Positions 1 to 7,092 of a DNA stretch of 8,280 nt are shown in pieces (positions within the stretch are counted from its first letter, which is position 1; each line of letters begins with the position of its first letter). The DNA is from Planctomycetaceae bacterium (GTDB lineage: Bacteria > Planctomycetota > Planctomycetia > Planctomycetales > Planctomycetaceae): contig CANHVD010000232.1 in assembly GCA_947463775.1 (NCBI GenBank), positions 1-8,280 on the forward strand. The letters run 5' to 3'. A program made the translations under genes and the position numbers. The notes under the pieces were generated by a model. That model was not told the origin of the DNA. It did not search any database and worked only from the letters and a program-made list of their open reading frames with translations.

Positions 1-1816
1 CACCCCTCAACACATCAACAAACCCGGATTTGTTATCAACCCCCGTCAATTTATGAACTTTCGGACGTCGGAAGTCACTCTCAACCAGCACAGTTCGCTT
101 GCCGGACTGTGCCAGCGAGAGAGCCAGATTCAGAGCCAATGTCGACTTACCATCACCAGCCGCCGGACTCGTCACAGAAATCACTCGATGAGTCCCACCA
201 AAGGCACTGAAACAGAGGGCTGTTCGCACCGCTCGATAGGATTCCGCCGGTCGAGACCTTGGAATATGCACCGAGACTGCCGTTCGATCCATAACGCTAC
301 CGGCCGGAACAGTCTTGAGCCGATTCTCAGTGATGAACGGGATATGGCCCACGATAGGCACACCAAATTCGCGAATGATGTCCTCCGGCTTCCGAAAACT
401 GCGATCCGCAACTTCGACAAGATACCCCAGGACCAGCCCCACCATGGCCCCAAGAAATCCGCCCATTCCGAGGAATGAGGTCCGAACCGGATAAATCAGG
501 TAGCCGGGCTGAGCAGGAGATAGAATGCTGGCTGTAATCCCACCCATCCCTGCCTTGACCTGGATCTCACTGATCTGAAGCGTTGTTTCATTGAACAGCT
601 TTGATAAACGCTCCATTTCATTCTTACGGTTTGTATCCTCAATCTCCTCCTGCATCAGAGCCCGGGCCTGCGATTCTTCATTGGCCGCCAGAATCTTCAG
701 GTCTGACTGCTGACGTTCAATAATCCGCAATTCTTCATGTAGCGACTGCAGATACACGGTCAAAAAGTCTGTCGCCGGTTCGACTTTCGCCCCTGCCTCA
801 GCCGCAGAAGCCCTCTCACCCGCAAGTTTAATGAGATGATCTCTGGTCATCTCGATCTGCATCCGAATAGTCTTGAGCTTCGGATGATCGCTCCCCAGCT
901 GCACGGAAAGCAGCGCCTCTTCCTTGATCAACGGGAACAACGCTGAAGCAATCCCCTGAGAGGGAGACTCAGGAAGAGTTGTCCCTGCGGCAGAGTTCTC
1001 GGAGTATTTCCCAACAAGAAGCATCACAGCTTCACGGGAACCCCCTCGATTGACAGCCTCTTCAAGCTGGGCTAACTGGGCCTTCAACTCTGTCTTTTCC
1101 AACTCCAGCGAAGAGACCTTTTCCTGAGCCGCCATGGCTCGAGCCCGAAACGGATTATCACCGTTTGTGTTCAGCCTGGAATGTTCACGGAACTTGCTGT
1201 AGTCATCTTCCGCCTTCTTCAACATCGTCAGAAACTCATCACGAGCTCTTCCGAGGATCTCTTTCAGTTCCTCCGATGCATCTTTGTAGTTTCCCTGCTG
1301 AGCAAAGACATATTCCTCAGAGGCCGCCTGAACAATACGCCGCAGATCGTCCGGATCTGTTCCCGTTGCCGACACCTGAACCACATTGGCCGACAAATTC
1401 TTGGTGGCAATCATCCCTGCCATGCGATTGACAGCGTCCTCTTCTGCCAGCCCCTGCAGCAGGGACAACTCAGAAAGCCCGTGCTTTTGAAACGCCGCTC
1501 CGAGCGTCCTCTTGCTCTTCATGACGTAATCGGAATCCGTCAGGTCTTTTTCCGCCAGCATTGATGTAAGCCGGGGATCCGATGTGCGGTGTATGACCTG
1601 CACCCAGGATTCAGATCGAAACTGCGGCGTTTCCCGTTGGAACATCATGTACCCAACGGCGACTCCTAGCAGTCCAAAGAGAATGACGAATGACTTGCGA
1701 CGCCGAATAAAACCCAGCAAGTCAAGATTTGCGCCCTGATCTTCGCTTGGTGCAGGCTGAACGAGCTGGTTTTCGTAGGGCATGCTTGGCACAGTCACAA
1801 ACTCCTCGATTTTCAT
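1..1816 (-). CDS. Wzz/BY-kinase polysaccharide co-polymerase (3' end outside window)
   Basis: Inner-membrane chain-length regulator joined to a bacterial tyrosine kinase, of the Wzc/GumC/CapAB type, expected to control polymerisation and export of a surface polysaccharide. My reading of the minus strand gives 605 codons without a stop before the window edge. Seen: a first membrane helix at about residues 42-59; a Wzz-like region to about 150; a long charged helical, coiled-coil-like stretch at about 175-430; a GNVR-type segment ending in SPAQPG; a second membrane helix at about 447-469; then the cytoplasmic kinase. Walker A is GDGKST at 554-559 and Walker A' is VLVESDFRRP at 576-585. The first acidic residue of Walker A' is Glu579 where the family normally has Asp. 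Walker B and the C-terminal Tyr cluster lie beyond the window, so activity cannot be judged. ATG at 1816 is assumed; GTG at 1792 (codon 9) is an alternative because GAGGAG sits 9 bases before it. The gene is last of three co-directional polysaccharide genes. Confidence 0.93.
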   Translation of the reverse strand, partial: MKIEEFVTVPSMPYENQLVQPAPSEDQGANLDLLGFIRRRKSFVILFGLLGVAVGYMMFQRETPQFRSESWVQVIHRTSDPRLTSMLAEKDLTDSDYVMKSKRTLGAAFQKHGLSELSLLQGLAEEDAVNRMAGMIATKNLSANVVQVSATGTDPDDLRRIVQAASEEYVFAQQGNYKDASEELKEILGRARDEFLTMLKKAEDDYSKFREHSRLNTNGDNPFRARAMAAQEKVSSLELEKTELKAQLAQLEEAVNRGGSREAVMLLVGKYSENSAAGTTLPESPSQGIASALFPLIKEEALLSVQLGSDHPKLKTIRMQIEMTRDHLIKLAGERASAAEAGAKVEPATDFLTVYLQSLHEELRIIERQQSDLKILAANEESQARALMQEEIEDTNRKNEMERLSKLFNETTLQISEIQVKAGMGGITASILSPAQPGYLIYPVRTSFLGMGGFLGAMVGLVLGYLVEVADRSFRKPEDIIREFGVPIVGHIPFITENRLKTVPAGSVMDRTAVSVHIPRSRPAESYRAVRTALCFSAFGGTHRVISVTSPAAGDGKSTLALNLALSLAQSGKRTVLVESDFRRPKVHKLTGVDNKSGFVDVLRG

Positions 1817-2086
1817 GGTCCGGTGACGCTGGGCTCCTCGATGAACCACGGTTCTTGCGTCTACTTAGCTATTGTGAGACGTTTTCAGTCGGTAATCCAC
1901 AACAGAGTCGATATTTCAGGAACTCAAGGAGCATCCCCTGCCACCGGAAAAACCTGGGGGATTTGGGAAAGCCTGATGCTCAAAACCATCATTTTCATGT
2001 TGCGTAATTTCAACACCGTTTCACTCCATACAAACAGACTTGAACAAATGGCCATCAGGCCCTGCTGCCATCGAACTGGTGTTCCG
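1817..2086 (-). other. 270-base gap between ligase and kinase genes
   Basis: No credible gene is seen on either strand. The gap is long enough to hold its own promoter for the kinase gene, but I cannot point to a convincing -35/-10 pair. An interrupted inverted repeat at 1933-1962 (ATCCC...CCA pairing with TGG...GGGAT around an A-rich loop) could form a leader hairpin. A GAGGAG lies 17 bases before the assumed kinase start codon, which is too far for an ordinary ribosome binding site. No clear terminator follows the ligase gene, so read-through is possible. Confidence 0.4.
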
Positions 2087-4780
2087 TCACCGGGAGGAAG
2101 TTGGGGGCAATTTAACTAACCTCTTCAGTGCAGGCTCAACGTCGGGATCATTGGGATAGAAGCTGCTAATCCGCAACCACTCGTCGTACGCATCGCCGTT
2201 TCGGCCGACCTGTTCAAGCACCCGGGCCTTAGCCTTTCTGACTGGCAGATTGTGTGGTGCGAAATGAAGATATTCATCCAATGAGCTGATCGCCTGACTG
2301 TCCTCACGCATCACAATCAAATGTTCTGCACGCATCAGTATCACTGACTCAGTCCGCTTCGGGGGCTGCTCAGCCCAAAATCGATTGGCACGATCAATCA
2401 ATTTTGACAGCAGCTGGTCATCGGCTCTGCACTCGACAATGCACTTGACGCAGGATTCATAGTCTGGCGGCATCAACCAGACGAGGGCAGCATCAGGCCC
2501 CGAGATAGTCGCCATTTCCATGATCATCCTGGGGCGAAAGACTTCAGAGATGACCAACGACTGACTCCAGCACTCAAGCGCTTCATCCCGTCGACCTTTG
2601 CGAAGCAGAATCTGGCCAACTTCAAAAAGTCCCGCTGCTCCGTGAGGTTCCGAGAAACGAAGATAGGCAATGCCATATTCTCTCGATGCCTCATCGTCGA
2701 TCAACAGATCCGCTTCAACCTGTGTCAGTCCAATAGACGGGATGCCCACAGAATGTCTCAGCAGATTCTTGCTGACTTCCCGCCACGCGTATCTCTCCAG
2801 GACCGATTCAACCTCCCGCTGAACTGCCTGCTTGAGTTCAATGGATACTGACGTGTCCAGGAGCCGAAAGTTAATGCTGGCAAAGTCCAGCTGCCTGAAC
2901 ATGGCAGAAATCCTGCTCGGAGGCTCTTTTTTTCCGTCGATCATTCCAAGCAGAAGATCACGTCGACAAAGAAGCTCCAGCAACAACACGCTAACCCGCT
3001 GCCCGAGAAAATCGTCCGGTCGAGCAGAAAGTGCTTGCTTGAGTTCCTGATACAACGAATCACCAGAATCCGTTAACCCGCCAAAATCAGAGGTTGCTAT
3101 CAAACGTTCTGAGGGCGCGGTGACATCGTAAATTCTCGCTGCCGCCAGAGAATCAGGCAGTTGCGAAAAACACGCGAGGATAACAGAAACCCAAACAAAG
3201 ACTGGTGTAACCGCATGGAAAAACAACTTCGGACCGGGATTACCTCTCTGGTCGGGATCACGCTTCGGTTTGCTGACGGACCAGCGTTCAAGAATGGCCA
3301 TGATTGTCACAAAGGCAGAAGCAACCGAAGCCAACGATGTGCCGTAATCAAAGAACGCGGCGCCTGCCAGACCTGCAACGCTGAGAAATGCGACACCACC
3401 TAACCATTCCGCAACCTCGACGTTCACCAACGTTCGCCCGCGGCGAGTGACTAATGCCCTGAATACAAAACTTATCATCAGCAACCCGACTGCCAGGTAG
3501 CAGCACAAACCTGTCAGCCCACACTCAACGAGCACCTCCACATATTGATTGTCTGCTCGCTGAAACCACTTGCCAGTATCGTGCCTTTGATAGGGCATTG
3601 AAGCACAGCGATACGCGGACAGGCCAGACCCGAGCAAAGGAAAGTCAATGCATGACTGCAACGAATCTGTCCAGTGCAACAAACGGCCTGTGGATTCCGA
3701 AACCGGATCCTTTAACGTCCGCAGCTCAGAGATTGCAGTTGTGTCCAGTTCCATGAGACTCATAAATAAGCAGCTGAGAACCAGAATTAACATTAGACTA
3801 CCAAGTGAGGCCAGCCACCTTCCGGCGAGAAATCGGCTCATGCAGAACGCAACAATACCCAGAGCTGCAGCCACTATACCCGCCCTGGACAAAGTGGCGG
3901 CAATTCCGGCGATCAACAGAATGATCCCTGCAGAAGCAAGGACTTGCGGTGAATCCATCTCCGCAAGGCGACCTAAAAACCTTCCCCACTGAAGCCAGAC
4001 CCTGTCGGCGAGCGTCTCCCAACTCCGCGACGCTTGTATCCTGCCAGGGTCACGGCTTTTGAAGCAACGGCCACCCAGATAGACAGCGGCCGCCAAACAG
4101 ACGATCAGCCAGCTGGCCGCGTTATTGGGATTCACAAAACATCCGAACGGCTTTGTTTGACTGACCTTCCAATGGTTGCCAACAACAACTTCCAGCATTC
4201 CATATTGCTGAGAAATCGCCAGAGCGGTCATCCCGCAACCACTCAGGACAAGGCCAACCATAACGACAGCCACGTCTCGTGTAGTCGTTGCGCAGTTGTT
4301 GACCACCAACACGAGGAGTACCAGCGCCAGAAGCTGAGCAATCCCCTGGCGCGTCTCTGCCGGCAAGACCGTCCGAGGATAAGATTTCTGAATTGCGCCC
4401 TCATCCTGAAACACAGGAAGATCCATCGCTAAACTATGTTGTACGGCATGCTTCATTTGCAGTGCAGGATGCTCATAGACAGGCATCAACTGCAGAACGC
4501 CGATCAGGCACAGCCCCAGCAGCGGCCAGGCTGTCAGTGGTATCGTCGCGGGTGCCTCTTTTCGCAAAACGCAGCCTGACAATGCCAAGCCTGATCCAGC
4601 CAAAGCGCCCACAAGCAACACACATTTGGCATGCGGAATAGCGCCGCCAAGCAGCCAGGGAGTCACGGAGACAGTCAGCGCGATGACCCATATCGCGGAG
4701 GCACGCAGGAGATGACCATAAAAAACTGCCCTGCTTCCTGCCAAATGTGGTCGGTGTAACAGCGAGGGTTCTCGGAGCAT
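2087..4780 (-). CDS. O-antigen ligase/polymerase (Wzy_C) with C-terminal TPR-like domain
   Basis: Polytopic inner-membrane protein of the Wzy/WaaL superfamily. Such proteins join lipid-linked glycan units on the periplasmic side, either polymerising repeats (Wzy) or transferring the chain to an acceptor (WaaL). The 897 residues hold about a dozen hydrophobic segments between about 28 and 540. Family marks are FGCFVNPNNAASW at 212-224, ATLSRAG at 295-301, and the conserved block from RLLHW (366) through DFPLLGSGLSAY (379-390) to RADNQYVEVLVECGLTGL (408-425), the large periplasmic loop. Residues about 545-897 are soluble, helical and repetitive in character; GLFEVGQILLRKGRRDEALE at about 717-736 and the last 60 residues resemble TPR helices. 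A tail of some 350 residues is long compared with classical Wzy or WaaL of about 400-450 residues. Start: the ATG leaves about 28 residues before the first helix; no Shine-Dalgarno sequence precedes it. It lies 77 bases after the WecA-like gene, probably in one operon. Polymerase versus ligase cannot be decided from sequence. Confidence 0.9.
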   Translation of the reverse strand: MLREPSLLHRPHLAGSRAVFYGHLLRASAIWVIALTVSVTPWLLGGAIPHAKCVLLVGALAGSGLALSGCVLRKEAPATIPLTAWPLLGLCLIGVLQLMPVYEHPALQMKHAVQHSLAMDLPVFQDEGAIQKSYPRTVLPAETRQGIAQLLALVLLVLVVNNCATTTRDVAVVMVGLVLSGCGMTALAISQQYGMLEVVVGNHWKVSQTKPFGCFVNPNNAASWLIVCLAAAVYLGGRCFKSRDPGRIQASRSWETLADRVWLQWGRFLGRLAEMDSPQVLASAGIILLIAGIAATLSRAGIVAAALGIVAFCMSRFLAGRWLASLGSLMLILVLSCLFMSLMELDTTAISELRTLKDPVSESTGRLLHWTDSLQSCIDFPLLGSGLSAYRCASMPYQRHDTGKWFQRADNQYVEVLVECGLTGLCCYLAVGLLMISFVFRALVTRRGRTLVNVEVAEWLGGVAFLSVAGLAGAAFFDYGTSLASVASAFVTIMAILERWSVSKPKRDPDQRGNPGPKLFFHAVTPVFVWVSVILACFSQLPDSLAAARIYDVTAPSERLIATSDFGGLTDSGDSLYQELKQALSARPDDFLGQRVSVLLLELLCRRDLLLGMIDGKKEPPSRISAMFRQLDFASINFRLLDTSVSIELKQAVQREVESVLERYAWREVSKNLLRHSVGIPSIGLTQVEADLLIDDEASREYGIAYLRFSEPHGAAGLFEVGQILLRKGRRDEALECWSQSLVISEVFRPRMIMEMATISGPDAALVWLMPPDYESCVKCIVECRADDQLLSKLIDRANRFWAEQPPKRTESVILMRAEHLIVMREDSQAISSLDEYLHFAPHNLPVRKAKARVLEQVGRNGDAYDEWLRISSFYPNDPDVEPALKRLVKLPPTSSR

Positions 4781-4857
4781 GTATCGATCCGTAATCCGAA
4801 GATCAGCCCGCAGAGAAAACCGTGGAAATCCAAGACCACCGCAGGCCCACGATCCTC

Positions 4858-6402
4858 TCAGGCACTCACTTCTTCAGGGACAGGAGGCAACCTGAAGGGG
4901 CCACCAGAATCGCGCAGAGTTCCATTCGCATTCATACGCTGACTTCGCAGATGAAGAACAATTTCACGGAGCTGATGCTCAAAAGGCTTCATACCGTCCA
5001 TCACCCGGTTCATCCAGTCACACACGGAATCTGCAGGGGCAACACCCACAAGCCTGACATGGCCGGCACGGATCCCTTCAATGACAAGAGGAATATCGGA
5101 ACGCCATGCATCATGTTGCTCAACGCGCACTCTGGTTCGCCAGGTCGCATGATAAGCCTCGCCCATACTGGGCATGTTGACCATCAATTCAACGCCGGCA
5201 AGTTCATGCTTCTCAGCAAATTGGGTCAACGTTTCCCAGAGGTGCTCCCATTTGTGCTTTCCGTGAAGGCGCACCTGCTCATCATGCAGAACCGGGTTGG
5301 GCTGAACGCCTTTTCGAAAAAGCGACCCCGCGAAACGCCGAACACGATTTGTCAGCAAATTCAATTCGGCATGTCCGAACGAACGCGTGGCGACCAGCAA
5401 TGACAAAGCTGTACCAACGCCAATTACAGCCAACATCTCACTATTAAACGCAGCTGCAGCAATCGCACCCAGTCCGGTCAGGCTGCACAAAGATCCCACG
5501 ATCAGCAGCAGTCGACCACCTGTATGCCCGTGACGTGCGAGACAGTGATGGAGATGCCCTCTGTCCGTTGTGTAGATACTGCGGCCTGTGAGACGACGCC
5601 GGAGAATTGCCATGGCTACGTCGAAAATAGGAATGGCCCAAATCGCCGTTGGCATAATCAGCGCGACGGCAGCGTACTGCTTGAAGGAACATTTCAGGGC
5701 CACGCTGCCCAGCACCAGCCCAATCAACATGCTTCCCGAATCACCCAGAAACATCTTCGCAGGGGGAAAATTGAAAAACAGAAACCCAGTCAATGCCCCG
5801 GCCAGAGCCAGAGAAATCAACAAGCCGTCCGGGCGTCCTCCAAGAATGTAAGTGACAGCAGCAACCGACAGACTCAGAATGATGCCAGTCGTACTCGCGA
5901 GCCCATCCACTCCATCGATCAGATTCAAAGCGTTGACGGCCCCCAGAATCCAGAACACGGTGACGAAGGGAGCGACATCACCAAACTCAATCGGGTAACC
6001 GAAAACTTCGATGCGTTGAATCAGAATGCCAGAGGGAACCATAATCAAAGCGGCCAGGAACTGGCCTGCCAATTTTTGTCTTCCACGCAGTCCAAAGCGA
6101 TCATCCAACATTCCGACCAAAACAATAAGCAGTGACGCCCCCGACAGCGAAAGCAGAAAGCGAATGTCTCCGTCGCTCGCGCTCAACAAATCGGGAAAGA
6201 CATACGTGGTCACGGCGATGGATACGATGATCGAAAGCAGGACCGTCGGACCGCCAGTAAGCGGAACCGCGTGAGAGTGCAGTTTTCGATGGCCATCCGG
6301 CCGATCCACAAGGCCGAGCCATCGGCAAACGCAGCCGACCACCGGCGCTAAGATCAGCGCGGAAACGGCTGCGGAGATCAATACTACAACTGAAGAGTTC
6401 AT
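4858..6402 (-). CDS. WecA-like polyprenyl-phosphate HexNAc-1-phosphate transferase with C-terminal extension
   Basis: Integral membrane enzyme of the MraY/WecA (glycosyltransferase 4) superfamily. It transfers a sugar-1-phosphate, usually GlcNAc-1-P from UDP-GlcNAc, to undecaprenyl phosphate, the first step of lipid-linked glycan assembly. Seen in order: LVDRPDGHRKLHSHAVPLTG (31-50); GMLDD with the Mg-binding Asp pair 100-101; Lys110; NALNLIDGVDGLA (157-169) with Asp163 and Asp166; FLGDSGS (218-224); PIFD (258-261); and RGHLHH (281-286), the His motif typical of WecA rather than MraY. About ten hydrophobic helices end near residue 337. A further 175 or so residues form a soluble, presumably cytoplasmic tail that classical WecA of about 360 residues lacks. 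The start gives the usual spacing of about 30 residues to LVDRPD. No Shine-Dalgarno sequence is seen. It is the first gene of the polysaccharide set and sits after a 690-base gap, where its promoter should lie. The sugar used cannot be read from the sequence; a role in teichoic-type or arabinogalactan-type pathways is less likely given its neighbours. Confidence 0.92.
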   Translation of the reverse strand: MNSSVVVLISAAVSALILAPVVGCVCRWLGLVDRPDGHRKLHSHAVPLTGGPTVLLSIIVSIAVTTYVFPDLLSASDGDIRFLLSLSGASLLIVLVGMLDDRFGLRGRQKLAGQFLAALIMVPSGILIQRIEVFGYPIEFGDVAPFVTVFWILGAVNALNLIDGVDGLASTTGIILSLSVAAVTYILGGRPDGLLISLALAGALTGFLFFNFPPAKMFLGDSGSMLIGLVLGSVALKCSFKQYAAVALIMPTAIWAIPIFDVAMAILRRRLTGRSIYTTDRGHLHHCLARHGHTGGRLLLIVGSLCSLTGLGAIAAAAFNSEMLAVIGVGTALSLLVATRSFGHAELNLLTNRVRRFAGSLFRKGVQPNPVLHDEQVRLHGKHKWEHLWETLTQFAEKHELAGVELMVNMPSMGEAYHATWRTRVRVEQHDAWRSDIPLVIEGIRAGHVRLVGVAPADSVCDWMNRVMDGMKPFEHQLREIVLHLRSQRMNANGTLRDSGGPFRLPPVPEEVSA

Positions 6403-6472
6403 TACGTGCGCGTCAATCTGTGAGCTGTCTTCCGAAACTCAAACCATCCTGCAGACGACAATCCAAAAGTTC

Positions 6473-6490
6473 CCGAAGCGTTAACTTCGG
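6473..6490 (-). promoter_or_regulatory. Small hairpin upstream of the WecA-like gene
   Basis: A perfect 6-bp inverted repeat, CCGAAG and CTTCGG around a 6-base loop, lies about 70 bases upstream of the WecA-like start codon. Read on the minus strand it is followed by GAACTTTTGG, a U-run too short for a good terminator. It may be a leader hairpin, a protein-binding site, or chance. Confidence 0.3.
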
Positions 6491-6759
6491 ACAAACCACC
6501 AGCAGCAAATTCCCTGCCATTCACTAAAACGCCGTTGCCAAAGTGGTCGATGGCAAGAGGCCAAATTCAGGTTCCACTACCGTTTGCAGCACGAGAGACC
6601 GCTGAAAATCCCACTGGAACATGGCAAAAACGCGGCAGAAATGACGCCCCTGCCCTGTTTGCTGAATCAAGAACCAGGGTCAAAGCAGGGTCTTTACCCT
6701 CGGCCGACTTTTGACTTTCCAGATCATGGTGTCGCCGGACAACCTGTTGCAAGCATGCA

Positions 6760-6791
6760 AACATTGAATCGCAAAAAACTCATTCAATGTT
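6760..6791. repeat. Perfect 10-bp inverted repeat with 12-base spacer
   Basis: AACATTGAAT at 6760-6769 is exactly complementary to ATTCAATGTT at 6782-6791, with the A-rich spacer CGCAAAAAACTC between. It directly adjoins TTGCAAGCATGCAA (6747-6760), itself nearly palindromic. The AT-rich arms lie in a gene-free region about 360 bases upstream of the WecA-like start. Neither strand has a U-run after the repeat, so it is not a typical terminator. A dimeric regulator site or an RNA hairpin are both possible. Confidence 0.5.
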
Positions 6792-7066
6792 AACAAACGG
6801 CATCATTCGGACCTCGAAGCCAAGCTGTGCAGACCACCTAATGCGGCAAGTCAACGTCCGCGGGGCAGTTGTTGATTCAATCGCGTCTGAATCAAGATTT
6901 GGGGCGCACATAGCCGCTGAAGCCGCAAAAACACAAACTGTTCATTGGCACAAAGTTCACGTAAGCCCACGAGGTCAACTCACGGGGGTACAACTGTCCG
7001 GCGATTGCTTAGCAGCGACCACAGAACAGCGACCACTGAGCCACCGATCTCGTGCGGAGACATGCC

Positions 7067-7092
7067 CAAAAATCAATCCGCACTGCAGTGAT
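7067..7092 (-). terminator. Possible weak Rho-independent terminator after cysH
   Basis: Directly after the cysH stop codon (7093-7095) the minus strand reads into the palindrome CACTGCAGTG (7081-7090) and then CGGATTGATTTTTGG, giving a five-base U-run (7068-7072). The stem is short (CAC/GTG with AAT/ATT outside and a bulge), so efficiency is doubtful. Position rather than stem strength supports the call. Confidence 0.35.

Larger units (their letters stand above)
6403..7092. other. 690-base intergenic region with no convincing gene
   Basis: This stretch separates cysH from the polysaccharide genes. Short open frames occur (6567-6764 minus, 65 codons; 6787-7164 plus, 125 codons, running antisense into the end of cysH), but they have no ribosome binding site, no recognisable domain and no clear codon bias, so I do not call them. 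The region should contain the promoter of the WecA-like gene; no consensus sigma-70 pair stands out. Structured elements are listed separately. Small local repeats include CAGGGTC twice (6675-6681 and 6686-6692) with a weak AGGGT/ACCCT hairpin at 6687-6700. Confidence 0.6.

Noticed and set aside
1971..2060. 8-bp inverted match GCCTGATG / CATCAGGC about 75 bases apart
   Set aside because: Short, far apart, and expected by chance in a gap of this size.
2030..2086. Possible terminator after the ligase gene (ATGGC...GCCAT followed by TTTGTT on the minus strand)
   Set aside because: The stem is only 5 bp with a 14-base loop and the U-run is interrupted; too weak to call.
1823..2119. Plus-strand open frame of 98 codons between ligase and kinase genes
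   Set aside because: It runs antisense into the end of the ligase gene and has no motif or ribosome binding site.
4822..5403. Plus-strand open frame of 193 codons, and a similar one at 5524-6135
   Set aside because: Both are antisense to the WecA-like gene, whose conserved motifs explain the sequence; they are shadow frames.
6567..6764. Minus-strand open frame of 65 codons
   Set aside because: No ribosome binding site, no recognisable motif, and no coding-type composition; length is expected by chance at this GC content.
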